A DNA stretch of 64,000 nt from Rossellomorea aquimaris (GCF_003315075.1 NZ_QNRJ01000001.1:41149-105148), one strand, 5' to 3'. Positions 8,600 through 17,334 are shown, counted from the first letter of the stretch. The notes: generated from the sequence alone by a model not told the origin. Translations and numbers: made by a program.

Positions 8600-9862
8600 A
8601 TGACTGTCGATTACAGTGTGCTGCCACACCATAAGATTCTGTGCATCGATATGAAGAGCTTTTATGCTAGCTGTTCGGCTGTCATGCTGGGTCTCGATCC
8701 CCTTGAATGCCATTTGGCCGTAGTAGGGGATAGGGACCGCCAAGGAAGTATTGTTTTAGCGGCATCCCCCAGGCTGAAGAAGGACTTTGGGATCAAAACG
8801 GGCTCGCGGATGTTTGAAATCCCAAAGGACCCGCGTATCCGGCTTGTAGAACCGAAAATGGCTACGTATGTCAGGATCTCGACTGAGTTGACCCGGTTAT
8901 TCCATCGCTACGTACCGAAAGATGCCATTCATACGTATAGTGTGGACGAAAGTTTTATTAAGATTGATGGAGCGACGAATCTTTGGGGGGATGCCACGAC
9001 CATCGCGGGTAAAATCAAGGATGATATGGAAAGGGAGTTTCAACTTCCCTGCGCCATAGGCATCGGTCCCAATATGCTGTTGTCTAAGCTGTGCCTGGAT
9101 CTCGAAGCAAAAAAAGGGGGGATTGCCGAATGGACCTATGAAGACGTTCCGGAAAAACTGTGGCCGTTATCACCTTTACGTGAAATGTGGGGGATTGGCG
9201 GACGGTTAGAAAAAACGCTCAATCGTATGGGCATTTTCTCTGTCGGGCAATTGGCGCAGTATGACCTGGAGAAGTTGGAGGCCAAGTTTGGCGTTATGGG
9301 CAATCAGCTCTATTACCACGCATGGGGAGTTGATTTATCTGAAATAGGAGCACCGATCATGGATGGTCAAATCAGTTTCGGCAAGGGGCAGATCCTGCTG
9401 CGCGATTATAAGGAGAAAGAGGAAATCAAACGAGTCATTTTAGAAATGTGTGAAGAAGTCGCCAGACGTGCCCGTACCCATCGAAAGGCGGGAAGGACGG
9501 TCAGCTTTGGTGTCGGTTACAGTCACGAAGAATTCGGTGGAGGATTCCGACGGTCAAGGACGATAGAGGAACCGACCAATATCACCATGGACCTGTACCG
9601 GGTGTGCCTGGAATTATTCGAAGAGAACTACAATGGGAAAACCGTACGGAAAATCAACATCGCCCTTTCCAATATTGTAGAGGACGCCGCGCTGCAGGTT
9701 TCCCTATTCGAACCTGACCGTTGGGAAAAACGGGAACTCGGGTATGTAGTGGATCGGATCCGAAACAAGTATGGATCAGCCGCCCTGCTCCGCGCCGTAT
9801 CCTATACAGAAGCGGGAACAGCAAGGCATCGTGCCCGCCTGGTGGGCGGACATAAATCGTAA
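8600..9862 (+). CDS. uvrX: Y-family DNA polymerase UvrX (YqjW type)
   Basis: A 420-residue translesion polymerase of the UmuC/DinB superfamily. It has the metal-binding 'CIDMKSFYASC' (Asp17), the second acidic site 'YSVDESF', helix-hairpin-helix text 'MWGIGGRLEKTLNRMG' and a C-terminal little-finger domain. This UvrX type is common in Firmicutes chromosomes and prophages. The ATG at 8600 has GGAGG 8 nt upstream; the ATG at 8585 lies inside that same ribosome site context and is less likely. One or two LexA boxes precede it, and a YolD-like gene follows within 26 nt, as in B. subtilis yqjW-yqjX. Confidence 0.93.
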   Translation: MTVDYSVLPHHKILCIDMKSFYASCSAVMLGLDPLECHLAVVGDRDRQGSIVLAASPRLKKDFGIKTGSRMFEIPKDPRIRLVEPKMATYVRISTELTRLFHRYVPKDAIHTYSVDESFIKIDGATNLWGDATTIAGKIKDDMEREFQLPCAIGIGPNMLLSKLCLDLEAKKGGIAEWTYEDVPEKLWPLSPLREMWGIGGRLEKTLNRMGIFSVGQLAQYDLEKLEAKFGVMGNQLYYHAWGVDLSEIGAPIMDGQISFGKGQILLRDYKEKEEIKRVILEMCEEVARRARTHRKAGRTVSFGVGYSHEEFGGGFRRSRTIEEPTNITMDLYRVCLELFEENYNGKTVRKINIALSNIVEDAALQVSLFEPDRWEKRELGYVVDRIRNKYGSAALLRAVSYTEAGTARHRARLVGGHKS

Positions 9863-9887
9863 CAAATAAATATAGGAGGTGAGAGGA

Positions 9888-10220
9888 TTGATCCGTGATC
9901 GGGGAAGAATCAAGTGGACATCCATGATGCTGCCGGAGCATGTGAAATTACTGAGGGATTGGGCCAAGGAAGATACGCACGAGAAGAGGATCGAACTTGA
10001 CGAGCAGGAACTGGACAGGATGAATGAAGTCGTCGCAGAGGCGATGGAGTTTGGTAGAATGGTGTCGATTACTCACTATGTAAAGCACCGTCATCAATTA
10101 TCGATTGGAATCATTCACCATGTCGACTCACTGGATGGAAAGTTGCACGTCGTAGACAGGTTCGAAGACGTACACTATATTCCACTTGCATGCATTGTGG
10201 ACATTCGCTTTTTCGATTGA
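9888..10220 (+). CDS. yqjX: YolD-like protein (YqjX)
   Basis: A 110-residue protein that opens 'IRDRGRIKWTSMMLPEHV', the usual YolD-family start, and ends with a beta-rich half ('LHVVDRFEDVHYIPLACIVDI'). YolD proteins are encoded beside UvrX-type polymerases and have been compared with UmuD, but their role is not settled. The start is taken as TTG at 9888, 7 nt after AGGAGGT; the GTG at 9879 overlaps that ribosome site. The 25-nt spacing from uvrX indicates co-transcription and SOS control. Confidence 0.82.
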   Translation: MIRDRGRIKWTSMMLPEHVKLLRDWAKEDTHEKRIELDEQELDRMNEVVAEAMEFGRMVSITHYVKHRHQLSIGIIHHVDSLDGKLHVVDRFEDVHYIPLACIVDIRFFD

Positions 10221-10226
10221 CAGCCC

Positions 10227-10270
10227 AATGAAAAGAGAGACTTCACCAGGGTGAAGTCTCTCTTTTCATT
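10227..10270. terminator. bidirectional terminator
   Basis: A perfect 21-bp inverted repeat with A-rich and T-rich ends (AATGAAAAGAGAG / CTCTCTTTTCATT) lies between the converging yqjX and CDGSH genes. Confidence 0.85.
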
Positions 10271-10274
10271 CCAT

Positions 10275-10490
10275 TTACTCTTCGTCCAATACTTTTTCTG
10301 CCCGCACACATGATTCGAATTTTCCTTTATGGGATGCGTCACAAAACGGCATGTTTGTAGATAAACCACAGCGGCAAAGAGTAAACACCTGTTTCGTTGG
10401 AAATACATTTCCGTCAGCATCAATCAGTTCCACGTCCCCGCTTACACGAAAAGAACCATTATCATTCACTTTAATTTGAGCTTTTGCCAT
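10275..10490 (-). CDS. CDGSH iron-sulfur domain protein
   Basis: A 71-residue protein with one CDGSH-type [2Fe-2S] site: Cys39, Cys41, Cys50 and His54 in 'CRCGLSTNMPFCDASH', the three-Cys/one-His ligand set of this family. Bacterial CDGSH proteins are redox or iron-sulfur transfer proteins of mostly unknown partner. The ATG follows AAAGGGTGG. It is a single-gene unit sharing a terminator with yqjX and divergent from yqkB. Confidence 0.9.
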   Translation of the reverse strand: MAKAQIKVNDNGSFRVSGDVELIDADGNVFPTKQVFTLCRCGLSTNMPFCDASHKGKFESCVRAEKVLDEE

Positions 10491-10621
10491 GAAAAACCAC
10501 CCTTTCTATAAAATACAAAAGAATCCCCCTTATCGATAGTAAATTGAAAACAGGAAAAATGCAATATTCTAAAGGAAACAAATGAAATGTGATAATATGG
10601 TGGAGTAAGGGAGGTCGTAGA

Positions 10622-10954
10622 ATGAAGATTGAATTAACGAATGAAGCAACTCAAAGGATTCAAGGTAAAATAGATAATCAAACCGGATACCTGAAATTAA
10701 AGTATGATACAGAGGGGTGTGGCTGTGTCGTAAGTGGAATTCCTACTTTATGGTTTGTACATGAACCTGAAGAAGGGGAAGATATAACGATTGAAACCAA
10801 CAGCTATCCGATCCTGGTAGAAAAATCTAAAGTGGTGTTTCTTGATGAAGACCTGAAAATTGATTTTTCTTCCCAAAGTAACACGTTTCAATTAAAAAGC
10901 CCCGGGCAGATCATAAATGGAAGAATGAACTTTCTGATGTTTCCGGGGGAGTAA
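10622..10954 (+). CDS. yqkB: iron-sulfur cluster biosynthesis family protein YqkB (HesB-like)
   Basis: A 110-residue protein of the HesB/YadR type, with 'LTNEATQRI' at the start and 'LKLKYDTEGCGCVVSG' carrying a Cys-x-Cys pair. It lacks the C-terminal Cys-x-Cys of true A-type carriers, so a scaffold role is inferred only loosely. B. subtilis YqkB is of similar length and sits in the same neighbourhood. The ATG at 10622 lies 8 nt after GGGAGG; an upstream start at 10589 would overlap that ribosome site. Confidence 0.8.
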   Translation: MKIELTNEATQRIQGKIDNQTGYLKLKYDTEGCGCVVSGIPTLWFVHEPEEGEDITIETNSYPILVEKSKVVFLDEDLKIDFSSQSNTFQLKSPGQIINGRMNFLMFPGE

Positions 10955-10958
10955 ACAT

Positions 10959-11001
10959 AAAAGCCTCAGATCTGAGTACATCCGGGATCCGAGGCTTTTT
11001 A
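10959..11001 (+). terminator. Rho-independent terminator after yqkB
   Basis: AAAGCCTC / GAGGCTTTTT stem-loop with an inner GATC-rich hairpin and a T tail. Confidence 0.8.
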
Positions 11002-11062
11002 TAAATATAAAGCCATTTATGTATCGTGATGGATGTTGCGGCGGTAAATGGTTCTATAGATA

Positions 11063-11968
11063 CTAATCTAGTTCATTCTCCAATTCCTCAAACAACCGGG
11101 CCACTGAAACCCCTGTCTCCCACCCGTCCATCCCGTCCTCTACAGACCAGCACGCAGATAAAACCGAATGACAGAACCCATAACGAATCAACCGTTCATA
11201 AGAGAGGGAGAGTAGAGAGGCCATTGTTTTAATTCTGTATCGAAGCAGCTCTATTGGAACATCCCATTTACTCCATTCATTTAATGTAAACTGAATGCAG
11301 TCATATTCTCTCTCACCGATCAGACCCTTGGGATCAATGGCCGTCCAGCCGGAGGATTTAGAGAATAGAATATTCCCGTGATGCAGATCACCGTGCAGAA
11401 GAAAGAAATCGGTGGAAGTACTGAGCAACTCAGGAAAAAGGTTTTCAGCTTGTAAGACGAGATCTGCAGGTATGGGCCCACTTCCTCCATTGAATCTTTC
11501 CCGCAGGCGCCCAATTCCTTTTGACCAGGAATGAACGGTAGGGTAGGGATGATGGCTGACAGGTTTATGCCATAAACGGTGAGCCACATGGGCGAACACC
11601 TGCAGGACCTCTTCTTCATCCTCAACGGAGTGAAGGGAGATTCCCGGTGACAGGCGATCTAAAAGGATCCATCCCTCCTCCTTATTGAAATCGAGGACTT
11701 CCACCATGCCCCTTCCTTGAAAATCTTGAAGAGCATGAAACTCATTTGAGAAGTCGTTGTTCGGGTACCCGATCTTTAGAACCGCATCCCGTTCATGATC
11801 CATTCGGACAGGAATCACAAAATTGTAGCTTAATGAAAAGGGCTCGCCATAGGTTAAGCACAGCCTTTCTTCCAAAATCACCATGAGCTCTTCCACGGTT
11901 GAAATCCATTCTTCACCCGATTTGCCGTACATGGTTTGCATTTTTGACCTGAAATCAGTTGGAATCAA
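11063..11968 (-). CDS. APH(6)/hydroxyurea-type phosphotransferase
   Basis: A 301-residue kinase of the aminoglycoside phosphotransferase superfamily. The catalytic loop 'LLHGDLHHGNILF' and the metal-binding 'AIDPKGLIGEREYD' match the subgroup that includes streptomycin 6-phosphotransferases and hydroxyurea kinase. An ATP-lysine motif occurs near 'AVLKIGYPNN'. Chromosomal Bacillus members often have no proven resistance role, so calling it a resistance gene would go beyond the sequence. Its ATG overlaps the stop codon of the upstream hydrolase gene by 4 nt, so the two are translationally coupled. Confidence 0.82.
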   Translation of the reverse strand: MIPTDFRSKMQTMYGKSGEEWISTVEELMVILEERLCLTYGEPFSLSYNFVIPVRMDHERDAVLKIGYPNNDFSNEFHALQDFQGRGMVEVLDFNKEEGWILLDRLSPGISLHSVEDEEEVLQVFAHVAHRLWHKPVSHHPYPTVHSWSKGIGRLRERFNGGSGPIPADLVLQAENLFPELLSTSTDFFLLHGDLHHGNILFSKSSGWTAIDPKGLIGEREYDCIQFTLNEWSKWDVPIELLRYRIKTMASLLSLSYERLIRYGFCHSVLSACWSVEDGMDGWETGVSVARLFEELENELD

Positions 11969-12891
11969 GAGACATCATCCCTTTCATTTAATACAAATTG
12001 ATGAAGAAACCGTTGAATCACGTGTTCATATTCCTCAGGGTTGTCATTATACGATTGAGCATGAGTGCCCCGGAAATCGAGAAACAGCTCTTTGGGTCCC
12101 TGTTTTTTTTCAAATAAATCCTTCGTCATTTGAGGCAGGATAAAGTCATCATTTGTGCTGTGGATAAATAACACGGGTTTTCGGATGTTTTGAACAACCG
12201 ATATAGGTGATAAATCCTTTAATGTGTACCCTTGTCGCAGTTTTAGTGTGCCGCCTACGAGGGGAAGGAGAAATTTTGCCGGCATTTTCACTTCTACACT
12301 CATACGATAGGCGAGCTGTTCACCAAAGTCGGAAAAAGGGCAATCGGCAATATAAAAATCTGCCCGATCTTCCAAACTGCCTGCATATAAAAGCAGAGTA
12401 GCTGCACCCATGGACTCCCCGTGAATTCCGAAGAAAACATCCTCGCCTTCCCGATGGATCAACTCATCCACAACAGCCTTTAAATCATACTTTTCAAAAT
12501 ATCCGTAACTTGTCGTCTTCCCGCCGGACTCCCCATGACGCCTGTGGTCATAAATCACGGCATTGAAACCCTGTTTGATGAAAAGGTTCATATACTTGAT
12601 CGAATTCCATTTGTTTTCTGTCACACCGTGGGAAAAGATCATGAATTTTTTGTGGGGGTGAGGCTTCACGAAAATCGCTTTAATGCCATATCCGTATTGG
12701 GAAGGGATCAGCACCTCTTCTTTAGGAAGTGAGTCATAATCCTCTTCTATCAGCCTGGTCGATTCTGTTTCACGAGACCGGATAAAGTCATCCCCTTTTT
12801 TCGGTAAATACATAAAACGATTCGTAATATAAATCCCAAGCAGACCTATGGACGAAAGGGTACCGCCAAGGATGGCAAGTTTTTTTCTCAT
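11965..12891 (-). CDS. yqkD: membrane-anchored alpha/beta hydrolase (YqkD type)
   Basis: A 308-residue protein with an N-terminal membrane helix ('LAILGGTLSSIGLLGIYI'), then an alpha/beta-hydrolase fold. The nucleophile elbow is 'GIHGESMGAA' (Ser), the acid is probably the Asp of 'STNDDFILP', and the His is in 'FRGTHAQSY'. The oxyanion segment is 'IFSHGVTENKWN'. It is a predicted serine hydrolase facing the outside of the membrane; the substrate is unknown. The ATG at 12891 has GAGGTG six bases before it, while the GTG at 12900 has almost no spacing. Confidence 0.8.
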   Translation of the reverse strand: MRKKLAILGGTLSSIGLLGIYITNRFMYLPKKGDDFIRSRETESTRLIEEDYDSLPKEEVLIPSQYGYGIKAIFVKPHPHKKFMIFSHGVTENKWNSIKYMNLFIKQGFNAVIYDHRRHGESGGKTTSYGYFEKYDLKAVVDELIHREGEDVFFGIHGESMGAATLLLYAGSLEDRADFYIADCPFSDFGEQLAYRMSVEVKMPAKFLLPLVGGTLKLRQGYTLKDLSPISVVQNIRKPVLFIHSTNDDFILPQMTKDLFEKKQGPKELFLDFRGTHAQSYNDNPEEYEHVIQRFLHQFVLNERDDVS

Positions 12892-12977
12892 CTTCATCAC
12901 CTCAAAGCAATATCATTCTTACTCATATTGTAGCAAAAGGAGGAAAAAAGAGGAATTTTTGAATAGGGGAATACAAA

Positions 12978-13008
12978 GAAAAAGTGTCCCTTAAGAAGAG
13001 ACACTTTC
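12978..13008 (-). terminator. terminator of the 43-residue ORF
   Basis: On the minus strand a GAAAGTGTC / GACACTTT stem-loop is followed by TTTCTTTG, 12 nt after the small gene ends. Confidence 0.7.
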
Positions 13009-13020
13009 ATGAATGGGTAC

Positions 13021-13152
13021 TTATGATTTAGCATTTTGACCTTTAGTAGGATGAATGGCTTTTTCAAGTTCTTCCTTAGCCATCGGGTTAGAAACCGTGT
13101 CTGAGTTAGGTTTGCCCTTTTGGCTGAAGCCTTTATCGCGTTTTTGACTCAT
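13021..13152 (-). CDS. small hydrophilic protein of unknown function (43 aa)
   Basis: A 43-residue ORF from ATG at 13152 to TAA at 13021, with AAGGAG 8 nt before the start and its own terminator. The product is rich in Lys, Ser, Asn and Gln, has no hydrophobic stretch and begins 'MSQKRDKGFSQKGKPNS'. Composition recalls the minor small acid-soluble spore proteins of Bacillus, but I cannot match it to a named one. Ribosome site, terminator and a complete short frame support a real gene. Confidence 0.65.
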   Translation of the reverse strand: MSQKRDKGFSQKGKPNSDTVSNPMAKEELEKAIHPTKGQNAKS

Positions 13153-13210
13153 GAACTCATCTCCTTCAAGTATTATCTACTTTAGAATGCTCGAAGGAGA
13201 AGGAAGGTAT

Positions 13211-14113
13211 TCATGATTGATTCAATTCATACAGACGGTAGTAACCGCTTTCAATGGGGCGGCTGACATGGGGCTTCACCAGCTCGATGGCATGAGCCAG
13301 CTTCCCTAAATCAATTCCTGTGGAGATTCCCATTTCTTCTAACATATACACGACATCTTCAGTCGCTACATTCCCTGTTGCACCAGGGGCGAAAGGACAG
13401 CCTCCAAGTCCACCGGCAGAAGTGTCAAAGCGGTCAACTCCCGCTTGAAGCGACGCAAGGATATTAGCAAGTGCCATCTTACGGGTGTCATGGAAATGCG
13501 CTGTCAGTAATGTGTGGGGCAATTCCTGTTTCAGTAACGCAAAGAGATGATAGGCTTCAGATGGATTAGCTCTTCCTATCGTATCGGCGACGCTCAATTC
13601 ATCCACGCCCAATGAAACAAATTCCCGACAAAGAGAAAGGGTATCCTCTGGTAAGACCTTCCCTTCATATGGGCAGTAGAAAGCGGTGGAGATACAAGCT
13701 CTCACGAAGTAACCCCGCTCTTTTAACTCTGAAATCAGAGGGGCCAAGCCTTCAAGAGCTTCATCTGTCGTTTTATTAATGTTTTTCTGATTAAACGTAT
13801 TGCTTACCCCTACAAATACGGCCACTGATCGACAGCCCGTATCATATAACCGCTCGATTCCCCTTTTATTGGGGGCGAGAACGATATCTCTTGAATCAAT
13901 CGTCATGCAGGAGTCAACAATATCACTCGCATCCTTCATCTGGGGTACCCATTTGGGAGATACAAACGAAGTCAGCTCCATTTCCCTGATCCCCGATTGC
14001 TTCAGTCGAAGGATAAACTCTTTTTTTACATCAGTCTGAACAAAGTTCTTCTCATTTTGTAATCCGTCTCTCGGACCTACTTCAATAATCGTTGCTTTTT
14101 TAGGTAAATTCAT
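13211..14113 (-). CDS. mvaB: hydroxymethylglutaryl-CoA lyase
   Basis: Splits 3-hydroxy-3-methylglutaryl-CoA into acetoacetate and acetyl-CoA, the last step of leucine breakdown. The 300-residue TIM-barrel protein opens 'IIEVGPRDGLQNE' (metal and substrate residues) and has the His-rich 'LLTAHFHDT' strand and the signature 'GGLGGCPFAPGATGNV' with the catalytic Cys. It corresponds to B. subtilis YngG. It is divergent from a thiolase and a CoA-transferase pair that would consume its acetoacetate product. Confidence 0.93.
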   Translation of the reverse strand: MNLPKKATIIEVGPRDGLQNEKNFVQTDVKKEFILRLKQSGIREMELTSFVSPKWVPQMKDASDIVDSCMTIDSRDIVLAPNKRGIERLYDTGCRSVAVFVGVSNTFNQKNINKTTDEALEGLAPLISELKERGYFVRACISTAFYCPYEGKVLPEDTLSLCREFVSLGVDELSVADTIGRANPSEAYHLFALLKQELPHTLLTAHFHDTRKMALANILASLQAGVDRFDTSAGGLGGCPFAPGATGNVATEDVVYMLEEMGISTGIDLGKLAHAIELVKPHVSRPIESGYYRLYELNQS

Positions 14114-14191
14114 AATTTCCCTCCCTCTTTCATTTTAAGAAAATTTCGACATATAAATCAATATAAAAATTTTTTGACGAATTTAGAGGAA

Positions 14192-14205
14192 TTTAACCGC
14201 TTACA
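14192..14205. promoter_or_regulatory. cre-like CcpA site between mvaB and the thiolase gene
   Basis: Read on the minus strand, TGTAAGCGGTTAAA matches the catabolite-responsive element TGWAANCGNTNWCA at all but one fixed position. It lies in the shared divergent promoter region of two catabolic units, which fits carbon repression. Confidence 0.5.
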
Positions 14206-14286
14206 TAGAATGAGTTAAAGTGGAACTGTTTTTAAAGGTTAGTCATAGGCAAACCAATCAGTCAGAAGAGAAAGGGAGGAAGAAAG

Positions 14287-15474
14287 ATGTCGAATGAAGT
14301 CGTCATTGTGAGCGCAGTGCGCACAGCCATCGGAAGCTTTAACGGATCATTAAAAGGCATTTCAGCTCCGGAACTTGGAGCGATTGTCATTAAAGATGCC
14401 CTGGAGAAGGCTGGTTTAAATGCAAGTGATGTAGATGAAGTGATCATGGGGAATGTACTGCAGGCAGGATTAGGTCAAAATCCGGCTCGCCAAGCATCCA
14501 TCAAAGCGGGACTCCCTGAGCATGTGCCTGCCATGACCATTAACAAAGTGTGTGGATCAGGATTAAAAACGGTCCATCTGGCAACGCAGGCCATCCTTGC
14601 TGGGGATGCGGATATCATCGTTGCAGGTGGAATGGAAAATATGAGTCAGGCTCCATATTTACTAAAAGGAGCAAGAGAAGGATACAAAATGGGAGACCAG
14701 AAAGTAGTCGACAGCATGATTTCCGACGGCTTATGGTGTGCCTTTAATGATTATCATATGGGCGTAACGGCAGAAAATCTTTGCGACCGCTATTCACTTA
14801 CACGTGAAGAACAGGACGAATTTGCGGCCTGGAGCCAGCAAAAGGCAGCTGCTGCGATTGAATCCGGCCGATTTGAAGATGAAATCGTCCCGGTACATAT
14901 CCCCGTGCGAAAAGGGGAGCCTGTTGTATTCAACCAGGATGAATTTCCCCGTAAAGGGTCGACTGCCGAGAAACTTTCCGGCCTTCGCGCAGCCTTCAAA
15001 AAGGAAGGCACTGTAACAGCTGGAAACGCATCGGGCATCAATGATGGAGCCGCTGCCGTTGTCGTCATGTCGAAGAAGAAAGCCGACGAACTGGGCATCA
15101 CACCTCTAGTCACGATTAAAGGGAACGCCAATGCCGGTGTTGATCCAAGCGTTATGGGGATCGGCCCTGTTGCTGCCGTTAAAAAAGTATTGGAAAAAAC
15201 AAAGCTGACGATTGAAGATATGGAATTAATTGAAGCCAATGAAGCATTTGCTGCCCAATCATTAGCGGTGGATAAAGAACTTCAATTCAAAAAGGATACT
15301 CTTAACGTAAACGGCGGAGCCATTGCATTAGGTCACCCGATTGGAGCCAGCGGAACACGGATCCTGGTGACCCTGATTCATGAAATGAAGAAAAGAGGCG
15401 TTCAAAACGGATTGGCTACCCTTTGTATCGGTGGCGGCCAGGGAGTAGCGACAGTCGTTGAACTTCATAAGTAA
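14287..15474 (+). CDS. acetyl-CoA acetyltransferase (thiolase)
   Basis: A 395-residue thiolase II that cleaves acetoacetyl-CoA with CoA to two acetyl-CoA, or runs the reverse. The acyl-accepting Cys89 is in '[10 protein letters not shown]', '[10 protein letters not shown]' is present, the catalytic His is in '[14 protein letters not shown]', and the second Cys is in '[10 protein letters not shown]'. The start follows GGGAGGAAG. The next two genes encode a 3-oxoacid CoA-transferase 35 nt downstream, so here the enzyme most likely works in the degradative direction. Confidence 0.94.
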   Translation: MSNEVVIVSAVRTAIGSFNGSLKGISAPELGAIVIKDALEKAGLNASDVDEVIMGNVLQAGLGQNPARQASIKAGLPEHVPAMTINKVCGSGLKTVHLATQAILAGDADIIVAGGMENMSQAPYLLKGAREGYKMGDQKVVDSMISDGLWCAFNDYHMGVTAENLCDRYSLTREEQDEFAAWSQQKAAAAIESGRFEDEIVPVHIPVRKGEPVVFNQDEFPRKGSTAEKLSGLRAAFKKEGTVTAGNASGINDGAAAVVVMSKKKADELGITPLVTIKGNANAGVDPSVMGIGPVAAVKKVLEKTKLTIEDMELIEANEAFAAQSLAVDKELQFKKDTLNVNGGAIALGHPIGASGTRILVTLIHEMKKRGVQNGLATLCIGGGQGVATVVELHK

Positions 15475-15509
15475 GGAATGGAAAGATCCAGATTCAAGGA
15501 GGGAATACA

Positions 15510-16202
15510 ATGAAAGAAGTATACACTTCATATGACGAAGCGGTGGCAGACATCCACGATGGCGCCACTTTAATGGTTGGAGGATTCGGCCTGTGCGGGA
15601 TTCCTGAAAAACTCATTCTTGCCCTTGTAGAAAAAGGTGTGAAAAACCTGACCGTCATCTCCAATAACTGTGGGGTAGACGACTGGGGCTTAGGTTTATT
15701 ATTGAAAAATAAGCAGATTGATAAAATGATAGGCTCCTATGTCGGGGAAAACAAAGAATTTGAAAGACAGGTATTATCTGGGGAACTGGAAGTGGAATTG
15801 GTTCCTCAAGGTACGCTTGCAGAGAAGATCCGTGCCGGGGGAGCAGGGATTCCTGCCTTCTATACGCCGGCAGGAGTCGGGACACCGGTAGCCGAAGGAA
15901 AAGAAACACGCACATTTAATGGAAAAGAATACTTGCTGGAAGAGGCCTATACGGCAGACTTTTCCCTTGTTCGAGCGTGGAAGGCCGATAAGATGGGGAA
16001 TCTGATCTACAACAAAACGGCTCAAAACTTTAACCCGATGATCGCGGCTGCAGGAAAAGTGACGATTGCCGAAGTAGAAGAGCTTGTTGAAATCGGAGAG
16101 ATCAATCCGAATGAAGTGCATACCCCGAGCATCTACGTGCAGCGACTGATTCAAGCAGACCAGGAAAAACGCATTGAAAGAAGAACAGTGAAGCAAGCAT
16201 AG
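15510..16202 (+). CDS. scoA: 3-oxoacid CoA-transferase subunit A
   Basis: The 230-residue alpha subunit of succinyl-CoA:3-ketoacid CoA-transferase, which moves CoA from succinyl-CoA to acetoacetate. The N-terminal '[19 protein letters not shown]' and '[16 protein letters not shown]' segments are the subunit A signatures. AAGGAGGG precedes the ATG. It lies between thiolase and scoB in one apparent operon. Confidence 0.93.
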   Translation: MKEVYTSYDEAVADIHDGATLMVGGFGLCGIPEKLILALVEKGVKNLTVISNNCGVDDWGLGLLLKNKQIDKMIGSYVGENKEFERQVLSGELEVELVPQGTLAEKIRAGGAGIPAFYTPAGVGTPVAEGKETRTFNGKEYLLEEAYTADFSLVRAWKADKMGNLIYNKTAQNFNPMIAAAGKVTIAEVEELVEIGEINPNEVHTPSIYVQRLIQADQEKRIERRTVKQA

Positions 16203-16220
16203 AAGGGAGAGTGGAACGGG

Positions 16221-16883
16221 ATGGATCGTGCCAAAATGCGTGAAAGAATAGCAAGAAGAGCGGAAAAGGAAATAGAAGATGGTTTCTATGTCAATTTAGG
16301 AATCGGGATGCCTACACTGGTAGCCAATTATATAACAGAAAACAAACAGGTTGTCCTTCAATCTGAAAATGGATTACTTGGAATCGGCCCATATCCTGAG
16401 GAAGAAGAAGTCGATGCAGATCTCATCAACGCCGGGAAAGAAACCGTTACGGCAATTCCAGGCTCCTCTTACTTTCATAGCTCGGAATCATTCGGGATGA
16501 TTCGTGGAGGCCATATCAATATTGCCATCCTGGGTGGAATGGAAGTAGCCGAAAATGGTGATCTTGCCAACTGGATGATACCTGGGAAAATGATCAAAGG
16601 GATGGGTGGAGCAATGGATCTCGTCCATGGCGCCCAGCGCATCATCGTCATCATGGAGCACGTGAATAAAGCCGGTGAGAGCAAGATCCTGAAAGAATGC
16701 ACCTTGCCTTTAACAGGAAAAGGCGTCGTCCACCGGATCATCACCGATCGTGCCGTGATGGATGTGACGGAAGAAGGCTTATTGCTTCGTGAAGTGGCGA
16801 ATGGCTTCTCCGTGGAAGATATCCAATCATCAACGGATGCGACATTGATTGTAGGAGAAGATGTGAAATTGGAAGCCTATTGA
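16221..16883 (+). CDS. scoB: 3-oxoacid CoA-transferase subunit B
   Basis: The 220-residue beta subunit that carries the catalytic glutamate, Glu49, in '[12 protein letters not shown]', the residue that forms the enzyme-CoA thioester in this family. The start has GGGAGAG upstream. With scoA, the thiolase and HMG-CoA lyase it completes a route from HMG-CoA through acetoacetate and acetoacetyl-CoA to acetyl-CoA. Confidence 0.93.
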   Translation: MDRAKMRERIARRAEKEIEDGFYVNLGIGMPTLVANYITENKQVVLQSENGLLGIGPYPEEEEVDADLINAGKETVTAIPGSSYFHSSESFGMIRGGHINIAILGGMEVAENGDLANWMIPGKMIKGMGGAMDLVHGAQRIIVIMEHVNKAGESKILKECTLPLTGKGVVHRIITDRAVMDVTEEGLLLREVANGFSVEDIQSSTDATLIVGEDVKLEAY

Positions 16884-16890
16884 TGGAGAG

Positions 16891-16934
16891 AGTCGGTTAT
16901 AAGGGGCATGTTCCTCTTTTGACCGGCTTTTTTT
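16891..16934 (+). terminator. Rho-independent terminator after scoB
   Basis: AGTCGGT / ACCGGCT outer stem with an inner AAGGGG / CCTCTT pairing, followed by seven T. Confidence 0.78.
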
Positions 16935-16999
16935 GAGCCTGATTTTTGACTAAAACTAAAAAAAGATTTATAACTATGACAGATAGGGGGAGTCAGCGC

Positions 17000-17230
17000 A
17001 TGTCTAAGAAAAAGAAACAGGAAGCAGAAATGACGTTAAAGAATTCCATCAACCAGGATCTATTCGAACAATTAAAGCAGAAGAAGAAAGAGCTTGAAAA
17101 AGTAGAGTCTGTGAAAAAGGAAGAAGAGCGTCTTAGAAAAATAGAAGAGAAGAAGCAGCGGGAGAAGAATAAGAGCTTTGAAGAGCTGCTGAATGAAAGC
17201 AGTATGGATTGGAAGAGTTACAAGGATTGA
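17000..17230 (+). CDS. yqkE: YqkE-family coiled-coil protein (DUF3886)
   Basis: A 76-residue, highly charged protein. Residues of roughly 25-60 form a Lys/Glu heptad-like coiled coil ('LKQKKKELEKVE'), and the C-terminus ends 'MDWKSYKD'. This matches the YqkE family, for which no function is known. The chosen ATG lies after AGGGGGAG; an upstream ATG-less extension to 16946 is not supported. Its stop codon overlaps the start of a truncated GrpB-like frame (TGATG). Confidence 0.8.
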   Translation: MSKKKKQEAEMTLKNSINQDLFEQLKQKKKELEKVESVKKEEERLRKIEEKKQREKNKSFEELLNESSMDWKSYKD

Positions 17231-17334
17231 TGAGGGATGTAAAAGTAGTACCACATCAAGCAGAATGGAAAGAAAAATTCGAAACAGAAAAGCGTTCAAT
17301 TGGTATGAAAAAAAATAAGCGGGAAGGGAATTAA
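17230..17334 (+). pseudogene. truncated GrpB/UPF0157-family remnant
   Basis: The 34-residue frame begins at ATG 17230, overlapping the yqkE stop. Its first ~25 residues, with 'VKVVPHQAEWKEKFETEK', look like the N-terminus of GrpB-family (UPF0157) proteins, which are normally about 170 residues. The frame then runs into a lysine-rich tail and stops inside the shared terminator. I read this as the surviving 5' end of a deleted gene; B. subtilis has a GrpB-domain gene (yqkA) in this region. Confidence 0.6.

Noticed and set aside
15655..16196. Two overlapping minus-strand frames inside scoA
   Set aside because: They are antisense to a well-matched gene and have no family resemblance.
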